DNA of 64,000 nt from Holophagales bacterium (GTDB lineage: Bacteria > Acidobacteriota > Thermoanaerobaculia > Multivoradales > Multivoraceae). The stretch's first letter is position 1; every line of letters starts with the position of its first letter. Position numbers and translations under genes: made by a program. Of the stretch, positions 46,766-58,210 are shown one piece after another. Under the pieces are notes generated by a model. It saw only the letters and a program-made list of their open reading frames with translations, had not been told where the DNA came from and did not search any database. The stretch is from assembly GCA_009843505.1 (NCBI GenBank), contig VYDI01000024.1:48346-112345 (forward strand), written 5' to 3'.

Positions 46766-47595
46766 GAGGTCACCTCCTGGGGCGCGGGTCGGCCGAGCAG
46801 TTCGGCCAGTGCCGCGGCCGGATCGCCGGAGAGCACGAGCCGCTCGCCGATCAGGAACGCGTCGAAACCGGCCCGCCGCAACCTGGCCACGTCGGCGCCG
46901 GTGTGGATGCCCGACTCGGCGACCTTGAGAGCGGAGAACGGCAGGCGACCGACGCGGTCGGCGCTGCGTTCCAGGTCGACCTCGAAGGTGCGCAGGTCGC
47001 GGTTGTTGATGCCGACCAGTTCCCAGTCGGAGCTCCCTTCCTCACCGCCGCCGCCCACCGGACGGAGCTTCTCGAAGTCCGCGTCGTCGTGGGTCTCGAT
47101 CAGCGGCACAAGCCCGAAGCCGCGGGCGAGCCCGGCCAGCCGACGCAGCTCCGCCGCGTCGTACAGGGCCGCGATCAACAGCACGGCACAGGCGCCGGCG
47201 TCCCGCGCCCACGCGAGTTGCACGTCGGAGACGACGAAGTCCTTCGCCACCGCGGGCAGCCCCGACGCCGCTGCGCACTCGGCCAGCAGGTCGTAACCGC
47301 CGTGAAAGTGGTCCGGCTCGACGACGACGGACAGACAAGCCGCCCCGGCATCCGCGTAGGCCACCGCGCGGGCGACCGGATCGAAACGGCCGCGCAGGTC
47401 GCCCAGCTTGGGCGAGCCCATCTTGATCTCCGCGATCACGGCCCGGCCGCGCCTGGCAGAGACCGCGTCGAGGAAGCGGTGCCCCGGAGCCCCGGCGGGC
47501 AGGCGCCGTGCCGGAGATGCGCCCGCGTCTCCGGAGGCCACGCGCCGGCGCCGCTGCTCGCAGATGCGCCGCAGAATGTCGGGGACTTCAGACAC
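46762..47595 (-). CDS. trpC: Indole-3-glycerol phosphate synthase
   Basis: 277 residues. [22 protein letters not shown] carries the substrate lysine although the usual IKRASPSKG is altered (MGSPKLG). Other family parts are [37 protein letters not shown] and the [11 protein letters not shown] phosphate site. Three bases separate it from the trpD stop. Forms indole-glycerol phosphate from CdRP. Confidence 0.95.
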   Translation of the reverse strand: MSEVPDILRRICEQRRRRVASGDAGASPARRLPAGAPGHRFLDAVSARRGRAVIAEIKMGSPKLGDLRGRFDPVARAVAYADAGAACLSVVVEPDHFHGGYDLLAECAAASGLPAVAKDFVVSDVQLAWARDAGACAVLLIAALYDAAELRRLAGLARGFGLVPLIETHDDADFEKLRPVGGGGEEGSSDWELVGINNRDLRTFEVDLERSADRVGRLPFSALKVAESGIHTGADVARLRRAGFDAFLIGERLVLSGDPAAALAELLGRPAPQEVTS

Positions 47596-47598
47596 GTC

Positions 47599-48631
47599 TC
47601 AGTCTCCGCCGCCTCCGTCTTCCCAGCCGTTCCAGCCGACGAGCTCGGTGAGCTTCGCGGCGGCCGCGCCCGAAGCCTGGACCTCGGACGCCGCGGCGAC
47701 ACCGGCCGCGAGGCTGTCCGCCCTGCCCGCTACGTAGAGCGCCGCCCCGGCGTTCAGGCGGGTGATATCGGCCAGCGCCCCTCCCTCGCCGTCGAGCACG
47801 CCGTGCATCAACTCGACGTTCCGCTCCGGGTCGCCGCCAGCCAGCGCTTCGGCCGGCGCCTTTGCGATCCCGAAGTCGCCCGGCCGGACTTCGTACGTCC
47901 TGACCTCGCCGTCGCGGACTTCGGCGACCGCGGTCGGCCCCGTCGTCGTCATCTCGTCCAGGCCGTCGCCGTGAACGACCAGGGCGTGCTCGCTCCCGAG
48001 ATCGAGCAGGACCCGCGCGATCAGCTCGACGAGGTCGGGCGAGAAGACGCCGATCAACTGGCGCTTCGCCCCCGCCGGGTTCGTCAGCGGTCCCAGCACG
48101 TTGAACAGGGTGCGCACGCCCAGCTCCTTCCGCACCGGCATGACCTGGGCCATCGCCGGGTGGAGCATCGGCGCGAAGAGGAACACGATGCCGACCTCGT
48201 CCAGGCAGCGTCCCAGGGCCTCCGTGTAGCCGGAGAGCCTCACGCCGAGCGCGGCCAGGACGTCCGCCGAGCCGGACCGGCTCGACACCGCCCGGTTGCC
48301 GTGCTTGGCGACCGGGGCGCCGCCCGCCGCCGCGACCAGCGCGGCCGCGGTCGAGATGTTGAAGGTGCCGCGGCCGTCACCACCGGTGCCGCAGGTGTCG
48401 ATCACGCCGGAACTCGAGTGCTCGACCCGGGCGGCTCGCGCCCGCATCGCCCGGGCGGCGCCGGCGATCTCGCCGACCGACTCCCCCTTCGCCGCCAGCG
48501 CGACGAGGAACGCGCTCTTCCACACCTCGGAGAGTTCGCCGTCCATCAGGCGGCCGAACAGCTCCTCCACGGTCTCTGACGGGAGTACCTCGCCGGCGAT
48601 CGCCGCTCGCAGCAGAGCCGAAAGGTCGAGA

Positions 48632-48639
<8 letters not shown>
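47599..48639 (-). CDS. trpD: Anthranilate phosphoribosyltransferase
   Basis: 346 residues. IDTCGTGGDGRGTFNISTAAA and KHGNRAVSSRSGSADVLAALG form the PRPP site; NVLGPLTNPAGA and DEMTTTGPT are normal. ATG at 48639 with GAGG six bases ahead, overlapping trpG by eight bases; a GTG at 48651 is less likely. Standalone, not fused to trpG. Confidence 0.95.
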
Positions 48640-49206
<567 letters not shown>

Positions 49207-49210
<4 letters not shown>

Positions 49211-50700
49211 GCCCGGCCCTCCAGCTCGCGCGCCAGCGCCACCGCCCTCAGCAGCGCCGCGGCCTTGTCGCGCGTCTCCTGCGCCTCGCGCACCGGGTCC
49301 GAGTCCGCGACGATGCCGCCCCCGGCCGTGATCGAGGCCTCGCCGTCGACGAGCGCCAGGGTGCGGATCGTGATGCAGGTGTCCATGTCGCCGCCGAACG
49401 AGAAGTAGCCGACCGAGCCCCCGTACATGCCGCGCGCCTCCGGCTCCAGCTCGTCGATGATCTCGACCGCGCGGATCTTCGGCGCTCCCGAGAGGGTGCC
49501 GGCCGGGAGGCAGGCCAGCAGGGCGTCGAGCGCCGAACCGGCGCCGTTGCCAGTTCCAGCCGCCTGCTCCGCCTCAACCGAGCTGACGATATGCATCACG
49601 TCGCTGTAGTGCTCGATCACCATGAACTCCTCGACCGAGACCCCGCCCGGAGACGCCACGCGGCCCAGATCGTTGCGACCGAGGTCGACGAGCATCACGT
49701 GTTCGGCGCGTTCCTTCGGATCGGCCATCAGCTCCTCGGCCAGCGCCCGGTCTTCCACGGGAGTCCGGCCGCGCGGTCTGGTGCCGGCGATCGGCCGCAT
49801 CTCCAGCCGGCGCCCCGTCCGGCGCACGAGCATCTCGGGCGAAGCGCCGATCAGCGACACCTCGGGCGCCTCGAACAGCACCATGTAGGGCGACGGGTTG
49901 ACCAGGCGCAGCGCCCGGTAGACGGTCGTCAGCGGCACGTCGAGGTCGAGCGCCCAGCGACGGGCGAGCACGACCTGGAAGATGTCTCCGGCCGCGATGT
50001 ACTCCTTCGCCGCGTTGACGACCCCGAAGTACTCCTCGTCGCTCAGCGTGGGATCGGCGGTCTCCGCCTTGAGCCCCCTGTCCTCGACCCGCGCCGCCAC
50101 CGCCTCACCCCGGCTCTCGAGCACCGACTGCAGCAGGTCGAGCCGGGCCTGCGCGTCGGCTGCCGTGCTCTCGCCCTCGATCTCGTTCGCCACCGCGACG
50201 ATCCGCTGGTGGGCGTGATCGAAGACGAGCACCTCGTCGTAGCGCGCGAGGATGGCGACCGGCAGGCCGAACGGGTCACTCGGGCGCCCGGCCGCGTGAT
50301 CGATCAGGCAGGGCTCGGCCAGCCGGATCGCGTCGAAGCCGAAGGCGCCGATCCAGCCGCCGGCGAACGGTAGTGGCGGCGCCGGATCGCCGGCCACGCC
50401 GTCGAGCAGCCTCCTGAGCCGGGGCAACGGGTCTCCTGTCTGGACCTGCAAACCGCGGCCGTTCCGGAGGTCCTCTGTCTCGAGTCGGTCCAGGTACACG
50501 CGGCACACCTGGGACGGGCTGGCGCCGAGAAAGCTGTAGCGCGAGACGTGCTCGCCGCCGGTGACGCTCTCGAGCAGGAAACGCCGGGCGGCGGCGGCGC
50601 CGTCCTCGTGCGCCGCCAGCTTGCCGTAGACACCAAGCGGGGTCGAAGTGTCGGCGAGGAACTCCCTCGTGTGGGCAATGGCCGCGGCGGGCCGGCTCAT
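49207..50700 (-). CDS. trpE: Anthranilate synthase component I
   Basis: 497 residues. Chorismate-binding core includes PIAGTRPRGRT, ERAEHVMLVDLGRNDLGRVA, GTLSGAPKIRA and GDMDTCITIRT. The N-terminal LESVTGGEHVSRYSFLG region is the normal place for feedback-binding of tryptophan (the LLES element). Overlaps hisIE (ATGA), the junction of the his and trp parts of the operon. Confidence 0.96.
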
Positions 50701-51350
50701 GACGGCACTCCCCCCGCTTCCTGGTGACGGCGGCCGAGTTCGGCGGCGACATCCGCGAGCTCGACGCCGGTCGCCTGCAGCAGAACCAGCACGTGGTAGG
50801 CGAGGTCGGCCACTTCGGCGGCGAGCTCGCCGCGGCGCGCGGCGGACTCGGGTTCGGCGTCCGCGCGGACCCCGGCGATCACGGTCTCTCCCGCCTCCTC
50901 CGCCACCTTGCGGGCAATCCGGTCCACGCCCTGTTCGAGCAGGCGCGCGGTGTAGCTCTCCCCGGACGATGCGGACGCACGCTCGGCGAGGACCTTCCGC
51001 AGCCAGCCGAGCTCGAACTCGGCAACGTTCGGTTCGAAGCAACTCCGCGTGTAGAGGTGGCAAGCCGGTCCCGCCGGCAGCGCCCGCACCAGCAGAGCGT
51101 CCCGGTCACAGTCCTGAAGCACCTCGACCACCGCCAGCGTGTTGCCGGAGGTGGCGCCCTTGCGCCACAGCTCCTGACGGGACCGGCTGTAGAAATGGGC
51201 CTGACCGGTCTCCAGCGTCTTCTCGACCGCCTCGCGGTTCGCGTAGGCGAGCATGAGCACCGCGCCCGAAAGCACATCCTGGACGACGACCGGCAGCAGA
51301 CCCCGATCGTCGTAGGTGAGCCCGGCCGGATCGATCGTCGTCTTCGTCAC
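50697..51350 (-). CDS. hisIE: Bifunctional phosphoribosyl-AMP cyclohydrolase/PR-ATP pyrophosphatase
   Basis: 217 residues. HisI part: [23 protein letters not shown] and [10 protein letters not shown] with metal cysteines; HisE part: [27 protein letters not shown] with the acidic EEAGE site. Fusion order I-E is the common one. GTG overlaps hisF stop (GTGA). Confidence 0.95.
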   Translation of the reverse strand: MTKTTIDPAGLTYDDRGLLPVVVQDVLSGAVLMLAYANREAVEKTLETGQAHFYSRSRQELWRKGATSGNTLAVVEVLQDCDRDALLVRALPAGPACHLYTRSCFEPNVAEFELGWLRKVLAERASASSGESYTARLLEQGVDRIARKVAEEAGETVIAGVRADAEPESAARRGELAAEVADLAYHVLVLLQATGVELADVAAELGRRHQEAGGVPS

Positions 51351-52156
51351 CTGCTTGCTCCTGTCTGAATGCGGATCGGATAGCGCCGGCCGAGATACTC
51401 CTTGACCGCACCCACCGAGTAGGTTTCCTGGTGGAAGATCGAAGCGGCGAGAACCGCCGCCGCGCCCGTTTCCAGCGCGTCGGCGAGGTGCTCGAGCGTG
51501 CCGGCGCCGCCCGAGGCGATCACCGGCACAGGCGACAGCGCGGACGCTCGTCGCAGCAGTTCCAGGTCGTAGCCCGCCTGGGTGCCGTCGCTGTCGATGC
51601 TGGTCAGCAGGATCTCTCCGGCGCCGCGCTCGATCCCTTCCCCGATCCACTCCAGCGCGTCGAGCCCGGTCGGCGTGCGACCGCCGTGCGTGACCACCTC
51701 CCAGCTCTGGTCCTCCGCGCCGGCCGGCTCCCGCCGCTTCGCATCGACGGACAGCACGACGCACTGGCTGCCGAAACGCTCGGCAAGGCGGGTGAGCAGT
51801 TCCGGCTCAGCGACCGCGGCGGTGTTGATCCCCAGCTTGTCGGCGCCCGCGAGAAGCAGCTTGCGGCCGTCGTCGACGCTACGCACGCCACCGCCGACGC
51901 TCAGCGGAATGAACACCTGCTCGGCGGTCCGGCGCACCCAGTCGAGGTCCGTGTCGCGGCGTTCGGGCGCCGCGGTGATGTCGAGGAAGACGATCTCGTC
52001 GGCGCCCTCGGCCGCGTAGCGCGCCGCGGCCTCGGTCGGGTCGCCCTGATCGGTCAGGTTCCTGAACTGGACCCCCTTCACGACGCGGCCCGCCGCCACG
52101 TCCAGGCAGGGAATGATCCGGCGCGTCAGGCCGGTCGGCTCGATGGTGGCTCTCAT
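51347..52156 (-). CDS. hisF: Imidazole glycerol phosphate synthase, cyclase subunit
   Basis: 269 residues, TIM barrel. [17 protein letters not shown] has the first catalytic Asp; VVLSVDAKR has the second. [33 protein letters not shown] and [11 protein letters not shown] are normal. Works with HisH. ATGA overlap with hisA; gene order H-A-F is conserved. Confidence 0.96.
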   Translation of the reverse strand: MRATIEPTGLTRRIIPCLDVAAGRVVKGVQFRNLTDQGDPTEAAARYAAEGADEIVFLDITAAPERRDTDLDWVRRTAEQVFIPLSVGGGVRSVDDGRKLLLAGADKLGINTAAVAEPELLTRLAERFGSQCVVLSVDAKRREPAGAEDQSWEVVTHGGRTPTGLDALEWIGEGIERGAGEILLTSIDSDGTQAGYDLELLRRASALSPVPVIASGGAGTLEHLADALETGAAAVLAASIFHQETYSVGAVKEYLGRRYPIRIQTGASR

Positions 52157-52893
52157 GACGCGCTCCCGCAGGCGGCGATCGCATCGTCCAGGCCGAGCGA
52201 ACCGTCGTAGAGCGCCCGGCCGACGATCGCAGCCTCGATGCCGGGCCGCCGCGCCGCGGCTTCGAGATCGGCCGCCGAACGCACGCCGCCCGAGAGGATC
52301 GCCGGCGCACCGGCCAGGTCGCCGATCCGGCAGGCCAGGTCGATGTTCGGGCCCTGCATCATGCCGTCGCGCGAGATGTCTGTGACGAGGACAGCGGCCA
52401 CGGGCAAGTCGGCGAGTTGGGCGCAAAGCGCGGCCGGCGAACGGTCGGCCGACTCGGTCCAGCCGGCGAACCGGACTTCTCCGCCGTCCATGTCGAGGGC
52501 CGCCACCATGCGCTCCGGGTACCGGCGGCACAGGTCGGCGAACACGTCGAAGTCGCGCACGATGAGCGACGTCACCACGGCCCGCTCGCAGCCGGCCGCG
52601 AAGGCCCACTCGACTGCCTCGCGATCGCGCAGGCCGCCACCGAGCTGAATGCCGCCGCGGCCGCCTGGCCCATCCTCCGCCTGCCGCGCGAGTTCCCGGA
52701 CGACGCCGCGCTGCGGCGGGCCGCCGAACGCAGCGTCCAGGTCGACGACGTGGACGCGGTCAACTCCGGCCTCGCGGTAACGGCGGAACGCGCTCCCCGG
52801 ATCGGCGCCATAGACGGTGCGCCGCCGGTCGTCGCCGCGCACAAGGCGCACGACCTGGCCGCCTCGCAGATCAATGGCCGGCAGCAGTTGCAT
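52153..52893 (-). CDS. hisA: ProFAR isomerase
   Basis: 246 residues. [19 protein letters not shown] opens with the catalytic Asp; [31 protein letters not shown] and [13 protein letters not shown] follow. ATG 52893 is chosen because GGAGG lies five bases ahead; ATGs at 52905 and 52929 are further into hisH. Overlaps hisH by 23 bases. Confidence 0.94.
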   Translation of the reverse strand: MQLLPAIDLRGGQVVRLVRGDDRRRTVYGADPGSAFRRYREAGVDRVHVVDLDAAFGGPPQRGVVRELARQAEDGPGGRGGIQLGGGLRDREAVEWAFAAGCERAVVTSLIVRDFDVFADLCRRYPERMVAALDMDGGEVRFAGWTESADRSPAALCAQLADLPVAAVLVTDISRDGMMQGPNIDLACRIGDLAGAPAILSGGVRSAADLEAAARRPGIEAAIVGRALYDGSLGLDDAIAACGSAS

Positions 52894-53557
52894 GTGTTCC
52901 TCCATGGCCCTCCGGGGCTCCTCCATCAAGGCCGGCGGACAGTTCGCCGGCCCAGGCCAGGTAGTTGCTCAGCAACCGCAGGCCCGCGCCGCCGCTCTTC
53001 TCAGGGTGGAACTGGGTGCCGGCGATCCGCCCGCGACCCGTGATCGCCGGGAAGCTGCGGCCGTGCCGGCAACGCCCGAGCACCCACTCCTCCGGCACGT
53101 CCTGGGGTGCGAAGGAGTGGACGAAGTAGTAGTGGTCGTCGTTCGTGGCGCCCTCGAGCAGGGGGTGATCCTTGACCGCGAAGACGCGGTTCCAGCCGAT
53201 GTGGGGCAACGGCACGCCGCCGGGTAGCTCAGTGACCCCGCCGGGGAGCAGGGCAAGGCCGTCCGTGGTCCCGAACTCTTCGCTGCTGTCGAACAGGAGC
53301 TGGTAGCCGATGCAGATGCCGAGCAGCGTGGCGCCGTCGTCGAGGGCGGTGCGCATGGCCTCCTCGGGCGCGCCGCGCAGGACCTCCCGCGGCGGTCGGA
53401 AGGCACCGACTCCCGGCAGCACCAGGCAGCGGGAGGCACGAATCGTCGCTGGATCGCAGGTGATCTCGACCTCGGCGCCCAGATGCCGGAGCGCCCGCAC
53501 CAGGTTGCCGATGTTGCCGACGCCGGCGTCGATCACGGTCGCTTGCGTGCCCGTCAT
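52871..53557 (-). CDS. hisH: Imidazole glycerol phosphate synthase, amidotransferase subunit
   Basis: 228 residues, class I amidotransferase. VIDAGVGNIGNLVRALRHLG start; Cys in LLGICIGYQLLF (usual GICLGMQ is altered); His/Glu in GTQFHPEKSG. C-terminal ~20 residues ([20 protein letters not shown]) overlap hisA and look dispensable. ATGA overlap with hisB. Confidence 0.95.
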   Translation of the reverse strand: MTGTQATVIDAGVGNIGNLVRALRHLGAEVEITCDPATIRASRCLVLPGVGAFRPPREVLRGAPEEAMRTALDDGATLLGICIGYQLLFDSSEEFGTTDGLALLPGGVTELPGGVPLPHIGWNRVFAVKDHPLLEGATNDDHYYFVHSFAPQDVPEEWVLGRCRHGRSFPAITGRGRIAGTQFHPEKSGGAGLRLLSNYLAWAGELSAGLDGGAPEGHGGTHATAAGH

Positions 53558-54153
53558 GCGGTGAGGCTCCCCTTCGTGCTCGGCACATCGGCAGCGGCAC
53601 CGGCCCGAAGCGACACCGCGTCGCGCAGTGCCAGAGCCACCGCCTTGAAGGCGGCCTCGGCCACGTGGTGCGGATTGCGGCCGCAGAGCACATCCAGGTG
53701 CAGGGTCAGCCGGCCGCGGTCGGCCAGGGCGCCGAAGAAGTCGCCGACCAGGATGAGCGGGAACTCGGTCGTGACCCAGGCCTGCTCGAGGGCCGGCGGC
53801 AGCCGGAAGTGGAACGAGCCCCGGCCCGAGAGGTCGACGACGGCGCGCGCCAGAGCCTCGTCGAGCGGCGCGAAAGCGTAGGCGAAACGACGCACACCGG
53901 CGCGATCGCCGAGCGCTTCCCGGAGAGCGTCGCCGAGCACGATCCCGGTGTCCTCCACCGTGTGGTGGAGGTCGATCTCGACATCGCCGCGGGCTTCGAG
54001 GTCGAGCCCCAGGCCGCCGTGGCGCGTCAGCGCGTCCAGCATGTGGCTGAAGAACCCGTTCGGAGTATCGATCCGGCGGGTTCCACCGTCCAGCGACAGG
54101 TCGGCGCGAATCTCGGTTTCGGACGTCTTCCGCTCGACCGACGCTGTTCTCAT
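53554..54153 (-). CDS. hisB: Imidazoleglycerol-phosphate dehydratase
   Basis: 199 residues, single-function form. FFSHMLDALTRHGGL and DLHHTVEDTGIVLGDAL metal motifs, CGRNPHHVAEAAFKA near the end. There is no histidinol-phosphatase (HisN) part, and no separate hisN is seen in the window. ATGA overlap with hisC. Confidence 0.96.
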   Translation of the reverse strand: MRTASVERKTSETEIRADLSLDGGTRRIDTPNGFFSHMLDALTRHGGLGLDLEARGDVEIDLHHTVEDTGIVLGDALREALGDRAGVRRFAYAFAPLDEALARAVVDLSGRGSFHFRLPPALEQAWVTTEFPLILVGDFFGALADRGRLTLHLDVLCGRNPHHVAEAAFKAVALALRDAVSLRAGAAADVPSTKGSLTA

Positions 54154-55244
54154 GCCTCGCCTCCTGAAGTTGACGCCAGCATCTCCGCCAGGGCGCGCCG
54201 GGTCGCACGCAGGGCCGGCCCGGCGCCGATTCCGATCCGCATGCAGTTGGCGAGTCCCGGGTAGCGGCTCACGTCCCGGACCAGCACGCCGACCGCCGCC
54301 AGACCGTCGCGGATCTCGGTACAGCGCGGATGGCGAGCGAGCAGGAAGTTCGCTTCCGAGTCGAAGACCTCGAAGCCGAACTCCCGGAGCATGACTGCCC
54401 ACTGCTCCCGCCGCGCCCGCACGACCGCGACCCGGCGCGGGAAGCGGCCGGCGTGTTCCAACGCCACCTCGCCGATGACGGCCGCGGCGTGCCCGACGTT
54501 GTAGGCCAGTTTGACCTTGATCAACTGCGCGACGAGCTCCGGCGCGGCGAGCAGGTAGCCAAGACGGATGCCGCCCAGGGACCAGGCCTTGGACAGGGTC
54601 CGGAACAGGACGACGTTCGGGTTCGCCCGCAGCAACGGCCGGTAGTCGTGGCGGCAGAACTCGCCGTAGGCGTTGTCGAGCAGAAGGGCCGCTTCCAGGG
54701 ACCGCGCCAGACGCTCCACGGCTTCGCGATCAGCCGCCGCGCCGGTCGGGTTGTTCGGTGTGCACAGGAGCACCGGCCGGCGCGGGTCGCGGTCGACCTC
54801 GGCCTGGAGCTCGTCCATCTGCAGGCCCAGGTCGGGAGCCGGAGGCAGGTGCCGCGGCACGCCGGCGGCGCGGCCGACGAACGTCCTGTAGGGGCTGAAG
54901 CTCGGATCGCAGATGAGCACTTCCTGACCGGGGCGGACGACTCCCTCGAGCACGGTCGTGAGGAGTTCGCCGGAACCGTTACCCACCAGGACGCCCTCCA
55001 TGGGCCACTCGTGCAGGTCGCCGATCAGCCGGCGCAGCCGGTCGGCGTGAAAGTCCGGGTACTCCGACCAGGGCCGGGCAGCCAGCCGGGCCAGCGCCTC
55101 CCGCTTGAGCGACCTCGGCAGGTCCCAGGGCGCCTCGTTCTGGTCGAGCTTGTAGCGGGCCTCGACCTGGTGCAGCGAGTAGAGAGACAGGTCGCGCACC
55201 TCCGGCCGCACCAGGGCCGCCGCCCGCTCGGCGCGGCCGCTCAT
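54150..55244 (-). CDS. hisC: Histidinol-phosphate aminotransferase
   Basis: 364 residues, fold-type I PLP enzyme. KLDQNEAPWDLPRSL, NGSGELLTTVLEGVV, CTPNNPTGAAADR, DNAYGEFC and the PLP lysine in FRTLSKAWSLGGIRLGYL. Could also act on aromatic substrates. ATGA overlap with hisD. Confidence 0.95.
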   Translation of the reverse strand: MSGRAERAAALVRPEVRDLSLYSLHQVEARYKLDQNEAPWDLPRSLKREALARLAARPWSEYPDFHADRLRRLIGDLHEWPMEGVLVGNGSGELLTTVLEGVVRPGQEVLICDPSFSPYRTFVGRAAGVPRHLPPAPDLGLQMDELQAEVDRDPRRPVLLCTPNNPTGAAADREAVERLARSLEAALLLDNAYGEFCRHDYRPLLRANPNVVLFRTLSKAWSLGGIRLGYLLAAPELVAQLIKVKLAYNVGHAAAVIGEVALEHAGRFPRRVAVVRARREQWAVMLREFGFEVFDSEANFLLARHPRCTEIRDGLAAVGVLVRDVSRYPGLANCMRIGIGAGPALRATRRALAEMLASTSGGEA

Positions 55245-56578
55245 CGCCTGGTCTCCCGGCCGTCGGACCCGCGACGCAGCGCGGCCGCCGCGGCATGGGC
55301 GGACAGACCTTCCGTCGTCGCCAGTGTCTCGGCGGCGCCGGCCCAGGCTGCCGCGGCCTCGGCGGAGAACCGGACGGTGTGGCTTCGCCGCAGGAAGTCG
55401 TCGGTGCCGAGGCCGGAAGCAAAGCGCGCGCTGCCGCCCGTGGGCAGCACGTGGCTGGGACCGGCGACGTAGTCACCGAACACGACCGGGGACGACGCGC
55501 CGACGAACACCGCGCCGGCGTTCCGGACCTCGCCGGCCCTCTCCTCGGCCGCCTCGCCCATCAACTGCAGATGCTCCGGGGCGATGCGCTCGGCGAGAGC
55601 GATCGCCTCGTCCAGGTCGGCGACGACGAAGGCCACGCCGTACCGCTCGAGGGCCGCCACGGCCGTTTCAGCGGTCGGCAGGTCCGCGAGCCGCGAGTCG
55701 ACCTCACGGCCGACGCTCTCCGCGAGTTCGGCGGAGTCGGTGACCAGGACCGCGACCGCCAGCGGATCGTGTTCCGCCTGCGCCAGCAGGTCGGCGGCGA
55801 CGCACTCAGCCGGAGCGCCGGCGGTGGCGACGATGACGACCTCGGACGGCCCGGCGTCCCGGTCGATGCCGACATCCGCCGCGACGTGCTGCTTGGCCGC
55901 CGCCACCCAGGCGTTGCCTGGGCCCGCGATCAGATCGACCGCGCGAATCGACTCGGTGCCGTAGGCGAGCGCCGCGACCGCGTGGGCCCCGCCCATGCCC
56001 CACACCTCGTCCACTCCGACGAGATCCAGGACGTGCCGAAGCACCGGGCTGTCCCGGTAGGCCTGGGGCGGCGTGGCGACGACGATCTCCTCGACGCCGG
56101 CGAGCCGGGCCGGCACCGCGGTCATCAGCACGGTCGACGGATAGGGGAAGCGGCCGCCTGGCACGTAGAGGCCGACTCGGCGAATGGCGATGCGACGCTC
56201 CTCGATCCGCACGCCGCCCCGGTCGACTCGCTCGACGCCGGGTCCGCGCAGCAGGGCGCGGTGATACGCCTCGATGGCTCCCCGGGCGTGCTCGATGGCG
56301 GCGAGAACTGCCGACTCGACCGACAGGCGGGCTGTGCCCTGGTCGTCAAGGCGAAGGAGACCCATTGTCCCTGCCTCGTAACCGTCAAAGCGGCGCACGG
56401 CCTCGAGCAGGGCCGCGTCGCCGCCGGCCCGCACCCGGTCAACGATCTCGGCGGCCGCCTGACGGATCTCCGCCTCGATGCCCCCACGCCCCCGCCGGCC
56501 CAGGTGTTCCAGGCGTTCCCGCCCGGCGGAACTCCCGGCGGCGAGGACTCGAAGCGCGCTGCCGCCGGCCTCAGTCAC
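55241..56578 (-). CDS. hisD: Histidinol dehydrogenase
   Basis: 445 residues. VGLYVPGGRFPYPSTVLM, VWGMGGAHAVAALAYGT, DLIAGPGNAWVAAAKQ, DAGPSEVVIVA, and the C-terminal GPSHVLPTGGSARFASGLGTDDFLRR. GTG at 56578 overlaps hisG by eight bases. Last two oxidations of histidine synthesis. Confidence 0.96.
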   Translation of the reverse strand: MTEAGGSALRVLAAGSSAGRERLEHLGRRGRGGIEAEIRQAAAEIVDRVRAGGDAALLEAVRRFDGYEAGTMGLLRLDDQGTARLSVESAVLAAIEHARGAIEAYHRALLRGPGVERVDRGGVRIEERRIAIRRVGLYVPGGRFPYPSTVLMTAVPARLAGVEEIVVATPPQAYRDSPVLRHVLDLVGVDEVWGMGGAHAVAALAYGTESIRAVDLIAGPGNAWVAAAKQHVAADVGIDRDAGPSEVVIVATAGAPAECVAADLLAQAEHDPLAVAVLVTDSAELAESVGREVDSRLADLPTAETAVAALERYGVAFVVADLDEAIALAERIAPEHLQLMGEAAEERAGEVRNAGAVFVGASSPVVFGDYVAGPSHVLPTGGSARFASGLGTDDFLRRSHTVRFSAEAAAAWAGAAETLATTEGLSAHAAAAALRRGSDGRETRR

Positions 56579-57209
56579 CGCCCGTCTCCGTCTCTTCGAG
56601 CCCGCCGAGCAGTCCGCTCAGCCGGCGGCGGTGGGCGTGAAACGACGCCCGGTTGACGACGAACGTCGGCGCCACGGCTGCCAGCACCTCGACTTCGTGG
56701 AGGTCGTGGGCCCGGAGCGTGCCGCCGGTCTGAACGATGTCCACCGCCACGTCGGTCAGATCGAGCAGCGGTCCAAGTTCGATCGAGCTGGTGAGGTGGA
56801 TCACCTCGACGTGGAGGTTCCGGGCGGCCAGCAGCCGTGCCGCCCAGGTCGGATAGCGGGTCGCCGCGCGGAGCTGGCCGCTCCGCTTCGGCAACTCGGG
56901 AGTCTCGGCGATCAGGGACAGGCGGCTCCTGCCGCCCTTCAGCTGAAGCGGCCGGAAGACGTCGGGCTGGGTCTCCTCGAGCACGTCCGAGCCGACGATC
57001 GCGCAGTCGACGATCCCGTGCTCGACGTAGAGCGGCAGATCCCAATCCTTGAGCAGCAGCACCTCGACCGGAGTCCCCAGCAGGTCCTGGTCGGGAAACC
57101 GCTGGCGCAGCCGCGAGGAATCGAGACCGTCGAGATTCAGGCCCGCGGCCGCGAGGGCGGCGCGCGCGGGCCCCAGGTTCCGTCCCTTGGGCAGGCCGAC
57201 CGTGATCAT
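56571..57209 (-). CDS. hisG: ATP phosphoribosyltransferase, short form
   Basis: 212 residues. VGLPKGRNLGPARAAL opening, VDCAIVGSDVLEE, and the PRPP loop VDIVQTGGTLRAHDL. It lacks the C-terminal regulatory domain, i.e. the short HisG that needs HisZ; hisZ is directly upstream (ATGA). First committed step of the pathway. Confidence 0.95.
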   Translation of the reverse strand: MITVGLPKGRNLGPARAALAAAGLNLDGLDSSRLRQRFPDQDLLGTPVEVLLLKDWDLPLYVEHGIVDCAIVGSDVLEETQPDVFRPLQLKGGRSRLSLIAETPELPKRSGQLRAATRYPTWAARLLAARNLHVEVIHLTSSIELGPLLDLTDVAVDIVQTGGTLRAHDLHEVEVLAAVAPTFVVNRASFHAHRRRLSGLLGGLEETETGGD

Positions 57210-58210
57210 GAGCGTGCCTCCGCGGCGCCGAGTTCCAGCAGCAGGTCGAGACCGAACGAGAACCCGACCGCGGAGCAATCGCCGCTCAGCGACCGGAACA
57301 CCCTGTCGTAGCGGCCGCCGACGCCGAGGGCCAGGGCGGTCCCCGGCGCGTAGGCGGCGAACATCAGGCCGTCGTAGTAGCCGCGCGGGCCCGAGCCGAC
57401 ACCGATGCGCGGGTCGAGGGCCGCGGCGGCGAACTCGGCGAGGTCGACCTCGATCTCGACGGCCGCGTCGCGATACGCGGAGGACAGCCGGTCGCGCAGA
57501 GCGAGCAGTTCGAACACGGCCTCTCCCGTGCCGCCCAGCACCGAGAGGTCAGTCGGGTAGCCGCGTTCGACGACCTCGGCCAGACCGGCCCGGCGCGCCG
57601 CGATCCGGTCGCGGCTGGCGATGCGCAATGCGAGGTCGGAGGCTTCGTGTTCGCCGGCGGCGGCCAGCAGAGCCTCGTCGAGCGCTCCGGCCACGCCGAG
57701 CACCACGCGCAGGGCATGCTCCTCGCCGTCGACGACCGCGGGGGCCTCCCCGCGCGCCTCGAGCAGCAGGTCGAAGAACAGGGTCAACATCTGCTCGTCC
57801 GCTTCGGCCTCGTCGCCACCGAGGAGCTCCGCGCCCAACTGGGAGTACTCGCGCATCCGGCCCGGCCGCAAGGGCTGGTGACGCACGACATCGCCCCGGT
57901 AGTAGAGGCGCAGCGGCAGCTCCAGTTCGTCCAGGTGGGGCGCCAGTAGCCGCGCCAGCATCGGCGTGAAGTCGCCCCGCAGCACGAGAAGCTGACCGTC
58001 CCGGTCCACGAAACGGTAGAGCTGCTCCAGTCGTCGCCCCGTCAGCAACGGCCGGTACGGCTCGAAGTAGTCGAGGATGGGGAGGAGGACTTCGGCAAAA
58101 CCGCGCTCCTCCAGCAGCGCGGAAAGCCGCGCCTCAAGCCGGCGGCGCCGCCTGGCGCTGTCGAACAGGGCGGCCGAGACTCCGGTCGGCAAGCCGGCGG
58201 AGATCTTCAT
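57206..58210 (-). CDS. hisZ: ATP phosphoribosyltransferase regulatory subunit
   Basis: 334 residues resembling the catalytic core of histidyl-tRNA synthetase: YFEPYRPLLTGRRLEQLYRFVDRDGQLLVLRGDFTPMLARLL, YYRGDVVRHQPLRPGRMREYSQLGAELLG, and LALGVGGRYDRVFRSLSGDCSAVGFSFGLD. No tRNA-binding domain. Pairs with short HisG and probably mediates histidine feedback. ATGA overlap with aroDE stop. Confidence 0.92.
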   Translation of the reverse strand: MKISAGLPTGVSAALFDSARRRRRLEARLSALLEERGFAEVLLPILDYFEPYRPLLTGRRLEQLYRFVDRDGQLLVLRGDFTPMLARLLAPHLDELELPLRLYYRGDVVRHQPLRPGRMREYSQLGAELLGGDEAEADEQMLTLFFDLLLEARGEAPAVVDGEEHALRVVLGVAGALDEALLAAAGEHEASDLALRIASRDRIAARRAGLAEVVERGYPTDLSVLGGTGEAVFELLALRDRLSSAYRDAAVEIEVDLAEFAAAALDPRIGVGSGPRGYYDGLMFAAYAPGTALALGVGGRYDRVFRSLSGDCSAVGFSFGLDLLLELGAAEARS

